A stretch of DNA of 59,148 nt from an uncultured Alphaproteobacteria bacterium. Its GTDB lineage: Bacteria; Pseudomonadota; Alphaproteobacteria; Thalassobaculales; Thalassobaculaceae. A model generated the notes under the pieces. It searched no databases. It saw nothing but the letters and a program-made list of their open reading frames with translations, and was not told the origin of the DNA. Of the stretch, positions 9,093 through 17,575 are shown one piece after another. Position 1 is the stretch's first letter. Each line of letters opens with the position of its first letter. The translations under genes and the position numbers were made by a program. The stretch is from assembly GCA_902629125.1 (NCBI GenBank), contig CACOPQ010000010.1, positions 1 to 59,148 on the forward strand, read 5' to 3'.

Positions 9093-10141
9093 TTAATAAA
9101 AAAGAAGTCGTCTTAGAGGTAAAAAATTTATCAATTGATATACCTGTGAGCCAGGGAATCTTGCATCCTGTGGATAATATAAATCTGCACGTAGAACGGG
9201 GTGAAATTCTTTGTGTCGTTGGTGAATCTGGTTGTGGAAAATCTTTAACATCGCTCGCTATTATGGGATTGTTACCAAAGAATGCACAACGGACTGCCGA
9301 GACATTAGAACTAAATAAGGAAGATTTACAAGAGCTGACCGAACGGCAGCTTGCGGATATACGAGGAAACAGGATGGCCATGATTTTTCAGGAGCCAATG
9401 ACTAGCCTCAACCCCTCCTTCACAATCGAGAATCAGTTGCTAGAACCGCTACTAAGGCATAAAGAGTTGAGTAAAGATGAAGCCCGAAATCAAGTAATTG
9501 AAATGCTCGAGCTAGTTGGCATTAAGCCAGCTGAGCCTCGTTTGCGTCAATATCCACATCAGTTATCTGGTGGCCTTCGGCAGCGGGTTATGATTGCTAT
9601 GTCTCTACTTTGCAACCCGGATTTGATCATTGCAGATGAACCTACGACAGCCCTAGACGTTACAATTCAAGCGCAGATACTTGAATTGATGATGAGTTTG
9701 CAAGAAAAATTCAATACAGGCATATTATTCATTACCCACGACATGGGTGTTGTTGCCAATATTGCTGATCGCGTAGCGGTCATGTATGCAGGCCAAATCG
9801 TTGAAGAGGGACCCGTGTCTGAGATATTTGATAATCCGGCCCATCCATACACACGTGGATTGATGGGTTGTATTCCTGTTCCTGGAAAGCTCGGACAGGA
9901 CAATACTCTTGGCACCATACCCGGAATGGTGCCGTCGGTTGTAAACGATTTTCAATCCTGCCGGTTTGGAGGCCGTTGGGATGAAAATTACAAAGAAAAC
10001 TTTGAACCATGCCGGTTGACAGAAGTCCCAAAAAAGAGACGTTCATTTAAAGTAAATTTAAATGAAAAACATCTTGTTCATTTCTGCTGTGATGAATGCC
10101 TCCATCTATCCGAACACACCTTAGTAGAAGGCTCCAGTTAA
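9089..10141 (+). CDS. ABC transporter ATP-binding protein, DppD type
   Basis: This first ATPase of the importer has 350 residues. It has Walker A GESGCGKS near residue 47, signature LSGGLRQRV near 156, Walker [13 protein letters not shown] near 175 and the switch His in FITHDM near 212. The C-terminal oligopeptide-transporter domain begins with [15 protein letters not shown] and holds Cys residues ([19 protein letters not shown]) like those reported to bind an iron-sulfur cluster in some DppD proteins. The start is TTG at 9089, inside the stop region of the previous permease. The stop shares one base with the next ATG. Confidence 0.92.
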   Translation: MINKKEVVLEVKNLSIDIPVSQGILHPVDNINLHVERGEILCVVGESGCGKSLTSLAIMGLLPKNAQRTAETLELNKEDLQELTERQLADIRGNRMAMIFQEPMTSLNPSFTIENQLLEPLLRHKELSKDEARNQVIEMLELVGIKPAEPRLRQYPHQLSGGLRQRVMIAMSLLCNPDLIIADEPTTALDVTIQAQILELMMSLQEKFNTGILFITHDMGVVANIADRVAVMYAGQIVEEGPVSEIFDNPAHPYTRGLMGCIPVPGKLGQDNTLGTIPGMVPSVVNDFQSCRFGGRWDENYKENFEPCRLTEVPKKRRSFKVNLNEKHLVHFCCDECLHLSEHTLVEGSS

Positions 10142-10950
10142 TGGCAGACACTATGATATATGGATATGACTTGGTCAAAGAGTATCCTATTTCCCGTGGT
10201 ATGTTTAAGCGTAAGGAACTCTTACGGGCAGTTGGCGGGGTGACATTACAAGTGAATAAAGGGGAGGTCTTAGGGCTTGTGGGAGAATCCGGATGTGGTA
10301 AAACAACCCTAGCAAGGCTGATACTTGGAATGATACCACCAACAGCGGGGTCAGTAGAAATAGCGGGCCAAAACATCAATAAATTGGCTCGGCTAGAACG
10401 TGCGAAAACTATTCAACCTATATTCCAAGACCCTTACTCATCGTTAAATCCATCTAAAACTATTGGATCAATTCTAACCTTGCCTCTGCGTATTCAACGG
10501 GACAGAGAAAGTCACTCGTGGGAAAAGCGTGTCAGACAGACAATGGATCTAGTCGGACTAGCTCAGAGAATGTATAATCAGTACCCTAATCAATTGTCTG
10601 GAGGGCAACGTCAACGTGTTGCAATAGCGAGGGCGTTAATAACTCGTCCAGCCGTGGTGGTTTGTGACGAACCCACCTCAGCTTTAGATGTTTCTGTACA
10701 GTCACAAATTTTGAACTTGCTTAAAGAGCTTCGAGAGGAACTTAATCTCACTTATGTTTTAATTAGCCATAATTTGGCAGTAGTCCAGCATATGGCGACC
10801 AGAGTTGCAGTAATGTATTTTGGTCATGTTGTTGAGGAAGAAAAAACAAATATCCTTTTCGAAGAACCAAAGCACGAGTATACAAAAAAACTTTTAGGGT
10901 CTATCTTGGTTCCTGATCCAAATAAAAGAATCTTCAATAAAAAAGAGTAA
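10141..10950 (+). CDS. ABC transporter ATP-binding protein, DppF type (short C-terminus)
   Basis: This second ATPase of the importer has 269 residues from the ATG at 10141, which shares its A with the preceding stop codon. A longer upstream frame exists but would run inside the previous gene. Walker A is GESGCGKT near 44, signature LSGGQRQRV near 149, Walker B VVVCDEPTSALD near 168, and the switch His is in LISHNL. It ends soon after HEYTKKLLGSILVPDP. It therefore lacks most of the C-terminal extension of typical DppF proteins (about 320-330 residues). No frameshift is apparent, so this looks like a natural short form. Confidence 0.9.
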   Translation: MADTMIYGYDLVKEYPISRGMFKRKELLRAVGGVTLQVNKGEVLGLVGESGCGKTTLARLILGMIPPTAGSVEIAGQNINKLARLERAKTIQPIFQDPYSSLNPSKTIGSILTLPLRIQRDRESHSWEKRVRQTMDLVGLAQRMYNQYPNQLSGGQRQRVAIARALITRPAVVVCDEPTSALDVSVQSQILNLLKELREELNLTYVLISHNLAVVQHMATRVAVMYFGHVVEEEKTNILFEEPKHEYTKKLLGSILVPDPNKRIFNKKE

Positions 10951-10978
10951 ATTTTGGAATGTCTGCAAAAATAAAATG

Positions 10979-11899
10979 TTAGCTTAAAGCCATTTGTAAT
11001 TCTTCGGTCAAAAGTGAATACTCCCCAGGCTGTCTGTGTTCAACAAAATTGAAGATGTTATCGCGAATCTCTTGGCAGCGGTCTAAATTTATCTCGGCGA
11101 TAATTATTTGATCTTGAGGTCCCTGCGATCTAGCGATTACTTCGCCAGTTGGTGCTACTATTAAACTCCCCCCGATGAGTTCACACCCTTCTTCAAAGCC
11201 GGCTTTGGCAACTGCTACAGACCAAATGCCATTTTGATAGCAACCAGCTTGAATACTAAGTTCATTATGGAAATACTGAAGATGATCGTGTTCTGGAGCT
11301 AAAGGATAATGAAGGGGAGTATTATAGCCAAGCACAACAAGTTCGGCGCCCTTTAGGCCCAAAACTCGCCAGGTCTCAGGCCATCTGCGGTCATTGCAAA
11401 TACACATGCCAATTTTAGCATTTAAGGCATTGAATACTGGAAAGCCAAGGTTCCCTTTTTCAAAGTAATATTTTTCTAAATGTTGAAATGGACGCCATTC
11501 TTGATTATCGCGATGACCAGGCAGGTGGATTTTTCTGTATGTCCCTATGATTTTTCCAATGTTATTTACCATGATGGCGGAATTGTATCGATGTCCGTCC
11601 GGTGTTAATTCGGCATAACCAAGGTGAAAAGCGATATTAAGTTTCTTGGACTCTTCAAATAAAGGTAATACATCCTTATTAGGCATTTCCCGTTCGAACA
11701 TGTGGTCAAAATCTGTTTTATTATCGACCCACCAACGTGGAAAAAATGTAGTTAGTGCAAGTTCTGGAAATACTATTAGTTGCGCGCCGCGACTGGCTGC
11801 TTGATGCATAAGAGCAATCATACGGTTTACTGCAGACGCTTTTGTTTCATCTCGACTTATTGGACCAAGTTGACCACCCGCAACGACCATGTTTCGCAT
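10979..11899 (-). CDS. N-carbamoyl-D-amino-acid hydrolase (nitrilase superfamily)
   Basis: This amidohydrolase splits N-carbamoyl-D-amino acids to the D-amino acid, CO2 and ammonia. The nitrilase triad is visible: Glu in VFPELAL (about residue 46), Lys in YRKIHLPGH (about 123) and Cys in CICNDRRWPE (about 168). Long stretches such as ELALTTFFPRWW, RPFQHLEKYYFE and IFNFVEHRQPGEY are characteristic of the D-carbamoylase subgroup. The frame could start upstream at 11974, but GGAGGA sits 8 bases before the ATG at 11899 and homology starts there, giving 306 residues. It converges on the ABC operon, 28 bases away. The hydantoinase A/B pair lies 31 kb away. Confidence 0.9.
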   Translation of the reverse strand: MRNMVVAGGQLGPISRDETKASAVNRMIALMHQAASRGAQLIVFPELALTTFFPRWWVDNKTDFDHMFEREMPNKDVLPLFEESKKLNIAFHLGYAELTPDGHRYNSAIMVNNIGKIIGTYRKIHLPGHRDNQEWRPFQHLEKYYFEKGNLGFPVFNALNAKIGMCICNDRRWPETWRVLGLKGAELVVLGYNTPLHYPLAPEHDHLQYFHNELSIQAGCYQNGIWSVAVAKAGFEEGCELIGGSLIVAPTGEVIARSQGPQDQIIIAEINLDRCQEIRDNIFNFVEHRQPGEYSLLTEELQMALS

Positions 11900-12090
11900 A
11901 AAAATTTTCCTCCAGAGGGCGCATTGAATTGACATGTTCAACTTTGATCTAAATGATTTGCGACGTAAACCCAATTTCGATACGGGAGTTATTTACCCAT
12001 TAAAACAATTACAACTTTTAGTAAATCCTCGTTTTTCTTATTCGCCAATTTTGAAGCTAAATTGTAAAAATATTCTTGGGAGGTATGCAG

Positions 12091-12489
12091 ATGTTAATAG
12101 GCATTGATCACATCGTGTTAAATTGCAAGGACGTGGATTATACTGCAGACTGGTACGAGAGAGTCCTCAAACTAAAACGTGAGATATTTGGTCCAGAGAA
12201 CCGGATTGCGCTCAAATTTGGCAACCAAAAGATAAACCTGCGGCCAATTGGAGCACAAGGCTGGTTGTCAGGAGACAAAGAGGTAGCAGGATCTGCCGAT
12301 ATTTGCTTTTTAACCAAAGAAAGCCTCTCGTCAGTAGCCAGTCGTTTACGTGAAGAAGGCGTAAAAGTTATTCTAGGTCCGGTGGAGCGTACGGGCTCAT
12401 TAGGAACCATGTATTCTATTTACCTTCGAGACCCTGAGGGAAGTTTACTGGAGATAGCATCCTATTCAGAAACGGCGACTTCTATGTAA
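12091..12489 (+). CDS. VOC (glyoxalase/bleomycin-resistance) family protein
   Basis: This small VOC-fold protein has 132 residues. GIDHIVLNCKDVDYTADWYERVL opens the first beta-alpha-beta-beta-beta unit with a metal-ligand-like His, and RDPEGSLLEIASY closes the second with a Glu. It resembles the STM3117/YwbC-like group of lyases or dioxygenase-like proteins. Three in-frame starts exist (TTG 12076, ATG 12085, ATG 12091). GGGAGG at 12078-12083 lies inside the longer forms and is spaced correctly only for 12091. It diverges from the N-carbamoylase and converges on the flavin reductase-like gene, 8 bases away. The substrate is unknown. Confidence 0.8.
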   Translation: MLIGIDHIVLNCKDVDYTADWYERVLKLKREIFGPENRIALKFGNQKINLRPIGAQGWLSGDKEVAGSADICFLTKESLSSVASRLREEGVKVILGPVERTGSLGTMYSIYLRDPEGSLLEIASYSETATSM

Positions 12490-12497
12490 TCTTTAGA

Positions 12498-13163
12498 TTA
12501 TCTATAAACGCCGTCCCACTCACCAGTTGCATTCTCGACGCTGCCATCTTCTTTTACAACAGGACGGCGGAGTTCAAAGGCGGTCTCAGGAGTAATCACG
12601 CCATAATCCATATACCCCATTCGAGCTAATGGGCGCATGGCTGCAGTATTTACTATTCCCTCTTCTATAAAATTGTCATCAATAAAAATTCCAATCACTT
12701 GTCCGATTATTAGAAAGTGACCTTTATCCCCACCGCTCTCTACGTCTGGCATTGCTACGGTCTTCCAATGTTTACATTCTAAAGCAGCTGGTGCTCTTGC
12801 AACTCTTGGTGGTTTAACAAATTGTGAAGGAGATGTTGCAAGATTTGCCAACGCGAATTCATCTGCTAAATAATCTACAGGCGCTGAGCTTATATTCATG
12901 CCCTCGCGAGTATCCCATGTTGAAATGGAACAAGTGAATTCCCCATTGCTTTCGATATTCTTCAGGCTATCTTTCCTATCTACTGAGGAGAACATGACAT
13001 AATTCGGATTGGCAGCGACAGCGTTGAAAAAACTGTATGGCGCTAGATTTAAAACGCCGTTTTCAGAAACCGTCGCAATCCAGCCTATCGGCCGCGGTGC
13101 TACTAGCGCTTTGAACGGGTCGTGTTTCAATCCATGCTCATTATTAATGCAATCGTAATACAT
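12498..13163 (-). CDS. Flavin reductase-like protein (FMN-binding split barrel)
   Basis: This 221-residue protein belongs to the flavin reductase-like (DIM6/NTAB) split-barrel family. LVAPRPIGWIATVSENG near residue 20, NLAPYSFFNAVAANPNYVMFS near 40 and KDSLKNIESNGEFTCSIST near 65 are typical FMN-binding segments. Family members reduce free flavin for monooxygenases or act as flavin-dependent oxidoreductases. GAGGA precedes the ATG. It is adjacent to a VOC gene and near a nitronate monooxygenase and Baeyer-Villiger enzymes, but those enzymes carry their own flavin sites. No obvious two-component partner is seen nearby. Confidence 0.85.
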   Translation of the reverse strand: MYYDCINNEHGLKHDPFKALVAPRPIGWIATVSENGVLNLAPYSFFNAVAANPNYVMFSSVDRKDSLKNIESNGEFTCSISTWDTREGMNISSAPVDYLADEFALANLATSPSQFVKPPRVARAPAALECKHWKTVAMPDVESGGDKGHFLIIGQVIGIFIDDNFIEEGIVNTAAMRPLARMGYMDYGVITPETAFELRRPVVKEDGSVENATGEWDGVYR

Positions 13164-13217
13164 CGGTCCTCGCTTATTAGTGGTTAATTTATTGAAAAGG
13201 GTTAAACCAAGCAGATT

Positions 13218-13499
13218 TTAGAAGATATCAGGCTCATTAAGAGGTGCTCCAAAGTCGATTTTCAAAAACTCAAAGTCACAACCCTCTGGTGCTTGCTCAA
13301 TGCGCTTGGAGAACATGTAGCCGTATCCTACCTCAAATTGCAGTTTTTGAGGACGCCAGTTTTGTTGCCTTTGCTGACCCTCGTTATCATCTAATTCCAT
13401 TTTGATCAAACTTTTTTGAACATCTAGAGTGACAATGTCTCCAGCAATATATCCTATCTTTTGGGTTCTAATATTTACAACTAATTTATCCTCATTCAG
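13218..13499 (-). pseudogene. C-terminal remnant of an IlvD/Edd-family dehydratase
   Basis: The minus-strand frame from 13499 to the TAA at 13218 encodes 93 residues with no ATG until 13400 and a TAG directly upstream at 13502-13500. It reads GDIVTLDV, then ELDD, NWRPQK and GYGYMFSKRIEQAPEGCDFEFL, ending DFGAPLNEPDIF. This resembles the C-terminal end of sugar-acid dehydratases of the IlvD/Edd family (L-arabinonate/galactonate type), which are about 580 residues long and bind an iron-sulfur cluster further upstream. No catalytic region remains. I infer a truncated relic; a small expressed protein from TTG 13409 or ATG 13400 is possible but lacks a ribosome binding site. Confidence 0.6.
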
Positions 13500-13707
13500 C
13501 TATTGACAACGCATCGTTAACTTCGATTTAAAAACAAGCTGCGGTCTTAATATAGCAACCGTGACGGCGTACTTTTTGAAAACTATGATTATAGCTATGA
13601 TTAAATTCTTTGCGATTTGATGTTGCTTTATCTGAGCAGATAAGACGATAAACTGTTGCTTGGATTTTCAATAAGTTTGGAAACAATTTCTTATTTGGAG
13701 CTGGGAT
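13500..13707. other. Gap between dehydratase remnant and nitronate monooxygenase
   Basis: These 208 bases link the minus-strand dehydratase remnant to the plus-strand nitronate monooxygenase gene. Reading further upstream of the remnant on the minus strand shows no continuation of the dehydratase in any frame. A sharp breakpoint near 13500 is therefore likely. No repeat is seen at the junction. The plus strand should contain the promoter of the nitronate monooxygenase gene, but no box stands out. Confidence 0.35.
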
Positions 13708-14844
13708 ATGAACTCTCGTTTGTGTGAAAAACTTGGTATTGAATTTCCTCTTTTTGCATTTAGTCACTGTCGTAATGTAGTTGTGGAAGTTTCCAAAGCT
13801 GGAGGTTTTGGCGTTTTGGGCGCCGTCGGTCTGACGCCTGAAAATCTAGAACAGGAATTAAATTGGATAGATGAAAATATTGATGGAAAACCTTATGGCA
13901 TAGATTTGTTAATCCCTAATAGAATGGATCACAAAAACGAAAACAGCCAAACGTCCGATGATCTGAAAGCATTAATACCAAAAGAGTATTATAACTTCGT
14001 AGACAATATCCTTGAGAGCCACGACTTAGAAACCGGTGACTTATGGTCGGGGAAGTATGGAATTGATTATACTCATAACATGCGCGAAGTGGGCGCCAAT
14101 CAGCTTTTAGAAGTGGCATTTAGACATCCCATAACGTTATTTGTTAACGCTCTTGGTGTTCCTCCAAAACCGGTTATTGAGAAGTGTCGAGATAAAAATG
14201 TATTAGTCGGTGCTTTGACTGGCGCTCGGGAACACGCAGAAAAACATGCTGCTGCAGGCGTTGACATTCTTGTTGTTTCAGGTACGGAAGCGGGTGGGCA
14301 CTGCGGTGAAATTTCTACTATGGTCTTAGTCCCCGATGTAATTGAGTCTGTAAAGTTTAACCAAGACATATTTATACTTGCCGCTGGTGGCATAGCAACG
14401 GGAGGGCAGATGGCAGCTTGTATGGCTATGGGCGCGGCAGGTGTATGGTGTGGCTCAGTTTGGTTAACTACGCCCGAAGCAGAGACAACACCAACCGTAA
14501 AAAAGAAAATGTTAGAGGCAAACGCTCGAAACACGGTACGTTCTAGAAGCAGAACAGGTAAACCAACCCGGCAACTTCAGTCTGCTTGGACAGATGCTTG
14601 GACATCTCCAAATGCTTTAAAGCCTTTGGAGATGCCTTTGCAAGGAGTGCTTTCGCGTCCCGCGATAGATAAAATTGATACAAAAGCCTCAGCTGGTCAC
14701 AAGGGTGCAGTGGCACTGTCGACCTACTATGTGGGACAGGCAGTCGGCTTGATGAATGAAGAAAAGTCTGTAAAAACGATCGTTTATGAATTTATGGAAG
14801 ATTATGTTAAAGCGGTTGATCGACTATCTAAAACTTTAAAATAA
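13708..14844 (+). CDS. Nitronate monooxygenase / 2-nitropropane dioxygenase family protein
   Basis: This 378-residue FMN-dependent TIM-barrel enzyme would oxidise nitronates or related acids. Visible features are SKAGGFGVLGAVG near residue 30 and GTEAGGHCGEIST near 190, containing the His used as catalytic base in the family. The FMN phosphate region ILAAGGIATGGQMAACMAMGAAGVW lies near 222. The C-terminal part is longer than in the fungal-type enzymes. GGAGCTGGGAT precedes the ATG. It lies downstream of the dehydratase relic, which is on the opposite strand. The substrate could be a nitronate, an enone or another acid, because many family members are misnamed. Confidence 0.85.
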   Translation: MNSRLCEKLGIEFPLFAFSHCRNVVVEVSKAGGFGVLGAVGLTPENLEQELNWIDENIDGKPYGIDLLIPNRMDHKNENSQTSDDLKALIPKEYYNFVDNILESHDLETGDLWSGKYGIDYTHNMREVGANQLLEVAFRHPITLFVNALGVPPKPVIEKCRDKNVLVGALTGAREHAEKHAAAGVDILVVSGTEAGGHCGEISTMVLVPDVIESVKFNQDIFILAAGGIATGGQMAACMAMGAAGVWCGSVWLTTPEAETTPTVKKKMLEANARNTVRSRSRTGKPTRQLQSAWTDAWTSPNALKPLEMPLQGVLSRPAIDKIDTKASAGHKGAVALSTYYVGQAVGLMNEEKSVKTIVYEFMEDYVKAVDRLSKTLK

Positions 14845-15144
14845 ACTACGACGTTTTCAGTGGACGGAAGTCAGATGAATAAAGTAGCGAGGTATACCGC
14901 CCGCTGCTATTATTACTAAGGAATTTATAGATGAAACTCGATCAGCGTAAGAGCCAATTGGAATGCCCGATTTACGAGGGATTGTAATAGAGCATCCAGT
15001 CAGTTTCATCACTGATAAGTAAGTTGATGAAAGAGTGCAGAAAATTAAGGTTCAGGCTCAAGAGGTTAGGCTCGGACAGCGCGCATATATCTAAATTGGA
15101 ACCAAAGAATTTTTAGTTTGAAAAATACTGGGGCACACGGGCGG
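14845..15144. other. 300-base gap holding only the UGSC-like remnant
   Basis: The gap between the nitronate monooxygenase and the small membrane protein (convergent) contains no intact gene. Its content is the degraded frame at 14888-15094 described separately. No terminator-type hairpin with a T run is visible for either flanking gene. Confidence 0.45.
14888..15094 (+). pseudogene. Degenerate UGSC-like protein remnant
   Basis: One plus-strand frame reads RGIPPAAIITKEFIDETRSA, then TAA at 14948, EPIGMPDLRGIVIEHPVSF, TAA at 15020, and VDERVQKIKVQAQEV to a final TAA at 15092. A TAG at 14885 precedes it. The pieces join without a frame change and resemble the C-terminal half of UGSC-motif (seleno)proteins, with their xGIPAVVxxTEPF and GLPDLxIVxxPHPxS patterns. 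The motif itself would lie upstream and is not seen. In-frame stops are TAA/TAG, not TGA, so selenocysteine readthrough cannot rescue it. It lies in the otherwise empty gap after the nitronate monooxygenase. Confidence 0.55.
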
Positions 15145-15549
15145 TTACCTTCTCGAAAAATATTTCCTTAATCTTGGTCTTGCTGAAACATGCAGGATAG
15201 CTGAGCAACCAATAAAGAACAATATAATACCATAATCGGTAGCAAGCATGTCCGTACGGTAGAAGAGTACAATTCCTGTAATCGTAAGAATTTTAATGAA
15301 TGTCTCGAGAAATTTTATTGGATATAATGCCTTTGTTCCACGAAATATGTGAAGCAGTGTGAAATAGGCAAAAGCTAACAAAACAGCTACCCGCATCGAT
15401 TGCCAACGGTGGTAGGGAATTGATTCAGCATTTGAGACATGAAATGGAAAATATATTGTTATACCAGCAAAAGCTCCCAGAGCGGCTAACACTGAGTAAA
15501 CCGCTAGGAACAATAATAGAACTGTTGAAACAATACGGAGTATTCCCAT
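15145..15549 (-). CDS. Small four-segment membrane protein of unknown function
   Basis: This protein has 134 residues from the ATG at 15549; a GTG three codons upstream is also possible, and neither has a clear ribosome binding site. Four hydrophobic segments are visible, at about 5-28, 52-68, 78-96 and 103-122. Charged loops include NAESIPYHRWQSMR, and the tail is basic (RPRLRKYFSRR). The pattern resembles DUF4345-like tetraspan proteins, but I cannot assign the family. It converges with the decayed UGSC-like remnant and diverges from the Baeyer-Villiger gene downstream. Confidence 0.6.
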   Translation of the reverse strand: MGILRIVSTVLLLFLAVYSVLAALGAFAGITIYFPFHVSNAESIPYHRWQSMRVAVLLAFAYFTLLHIFRGTKALYPIKFLETFIKILTITGIVLFYRTDMLATDYGIILFFIGCSAILHVSARPRLRKYFSRR

Positions 15550-15820
15550 TGTTAGCACGTAACTTATTTATGTTTTAAGTTTTGTCCTCTAGTAACATAA
15601 TTATGTGTTAAGTGCAAATTACGAAATTTTAATAAAGCCTGAGCAAATGCAAAGATATATTACCATTGGAAAATTTCTCTCGAATAAATCAAATGTTATT
15701 GAGGGAAAAATAAATCTACGTTATAAATCAATGGGTTTTATTTACATTATTGGTGTATTAGTTCCATGCTTCAGAGCATGCGGCAAAGGTATAGTTTTTT
15801 AGTTTTAGGGGGATTAGCGG

Positions 15821-17461
15821 ATGAGCGTCAATGGGGCGTCTAGCTGCAGTCAGAATAACAATAAACAGTTGGACTACGATGTTATTATTATCGGTGCCGG
15901 CGTTGCAGGTCTTTATCAGTTACACTGTATGCGCGAGTTGGGATTAAGAGTAAAATCCTACGAAGCTGGAAGCGGTGTTGGCGGCACTTGGTATTGGAAC
16001 CGCTATCCTGGGGCAAGGTTTGACTCGGAAAGTTGGACCTATGGATACTCATTTTCCAAAGAACTGATGGATGAATGGGATTGGAAAGAGCATTTCTCCT
16101 CGCAACCAGAAAACGAGCGCTATCTCAATTACGTGGCAGATAAATTTGGTCTGAGGGAGGATATCCAATTTAATACCACCGTCACTGCTGCGAAATACCA
16201 AGAAGCTGAAGGCTCCTGGGAGATAATTTTGGACACAAAGGAGAAAGTTACTTCACGATTTTTGATAACGGCAATAGGAATTCTATCTGCACCTGTTATG
16301 CCCACCATTGAGGGTATTTCTCAATTTAAAGGCCAGTCTTTCCATACCTATCACTGGCCAAAAGAAGAAATTGATTTCACCGGCAAGAATGTAGCGATAA
16401 TAGGAACTGGAGCAACAGCCATACAGGCGATACAGGAAATAGCGAAGGATGCCGGCCAATTATCTGTATATCAGAGAAATCCTAACTGGTGTGCGCCTCT
16501 AAATAACGGAAAAATTTCCAAAGACGAGATGCAAGATATACGAGCACGTTATCCCGAAATTTTAGAAAGATGCAAAGAAACGCCGGGGTGTTATATACAC
16601 TCAACTGATCCCAGAAAAACTTTGGAGACCTCTCCAGAGGACAGACAGGAATTTTGGGAAAAATTGTATGCAAGTCCAGGATTTGGTATTTGGCAAGGTA
16701 ATTTTGACGATATGCTTGTGGATAGGGAAGCCAATGATTTGGCGAGTGAGTTTATCGCAAGTAAAATCAGACAGCGTGTAAAGGACCCAGTAACGGCGGA
16801 AAAACTGATCCCAAAAAATCATGGGTTTGGAACGCGACGTGTTCCACTGGAAACCCACTACTATGAAGTCTACAACCAAAGTAACGTTGAGCTTGTCGAT
16901 ATTAACGATACGCCGATTGAGCGCGTTACAGAAAATGGGATTATGACGAGTGATCAGGAGCGTCACTTTGATATAATCATTTATGCGACTGGCTTCGACG
17001 CAATCACAGGCACTTTCGAAAGAATTGATATCGAAGGCGAGCAAGGTGCTAAGCTGAAAGAAGTCTGGAAAGATGGACCACAAACATATTTAGGTTTTTT
17101 GGTTCAAGGGTTCCCTAATATGTTTATGGCGATGGGGCCACACTCGGGGCTCGGTAATTACACGCGCACGGCTGAGTATAGTGTTGAGTGGATTACTGGA
17201 GTAATTAGGCATGCTATGGAGAAAGACTTTACTCGGGTCGCAGCTACTTCGGAGGGAGTTCGCGATTGGACAGATTATGTTTTAGGGTTAGGGGAAGACC
17301 TGTTGATGAACGAAATTGGGTCCTGGATGACTGGTGTCAACAATAATGTGGAAGGGAAAAAGGTACCCAGGATTATGCGTTACAGTGGCGGTCACCCTGC
17401 CTTTAGAGATCACTGCGACAAAATAGCATCAGGAGGCTACAAGACGCTTAGTTGCAATTAA
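15821..17461 (+). CDS. Baeyer-Villiger-type flavin monooxygenase (first copy)
   Basis: This 546-residue FAD and NADPH enzyme should insert oxygen into a ketone. The FAD Rossmann motif GAGVAG lies near residue 27, followed by GVGGTWYWNRYPGARFD near 57. The Baeyer-Villiger fingerprint FxGxxxHxxxWP is complete (FKGQSFHTYHWP) near 168. The second Rossmann motif GTGATA lies near 193, and ATGFDA near 390. The domain order and size are those of cyclohexanone/phenylacetone monooxygenase-like enzymes. A homologue from a different branch sits at 33.2 kb. A 262-base gap with no convincing gene precedes it. The natural substrate is unknown. Confidence 0.9.
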   Translation: MSVNGASSCSQNNNKQLDYDVIIIGAGVAGLYQLHCMRELGLRVKSYEAGSGVGGTWYWNRYPGARFDSESWTYGYSFSKELMDEWDWKEHFSSQPENERYLNYVADKFGLREDIQFNTTVTAAKYQEAEGSWEIILDTKEKVTSRFLITAIGILSAPVMPTIEGISQFKGQSFHTYHWPKEEIDFTGKNVAIIGTGATAIQAIQEIAKDAGQLSVYQRNPNWCAPLNNGKISKDEMQDIRARYPEILERCKETPGCYIHSTDPRKTLETSPEDRQEFWEKLYASPGFGIWQGNFDDMLVDREANDLASEFIASKIRQRVKDPVTAEKLIPKNHGFGTRRVPLETHYYEVYNQSNVELVDINDTPIERVTENGIMTSDQERHFDIIIYATGFDAITGTFERIDIEGEQGAKLKEVWKDGPQTYLGFLVQGFPNMFMAMGPHSGLGNYTRTAEYSVEWITGVIRHAMEKDFTRVAATSEGVRDWTDYVLGLGEDLLMNEIGSWMTGVNNNVEGKKVPRIMRYSGGHPAFRDHCDKIASGGYKTLSCN

Positions 17462-17575
17462 CTTTATCACGAAGGCTATTATAACCGTTTAAAGTTATAA
17501 AGTACGAAATTAAAAAATTAATTGATAACGGCAGATTTACGTCTAATTAGATTACGTGCGGTTTTATGAACGTGC

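Noticed and set aside
15605..15802. 65-codon open frame before the first Baeyer-Villiger gene
   Set aside because: No ribosome binding site, no recognisable features, GTG start only; treated as chance in AT-rich DNA.
17479..17500. 7-bp AT-only inverted repeat after the first Baeyer-Villiger gene
   Set aside because: All but one pair are A-T and no T run follows, so it is too weak to call a terminator.
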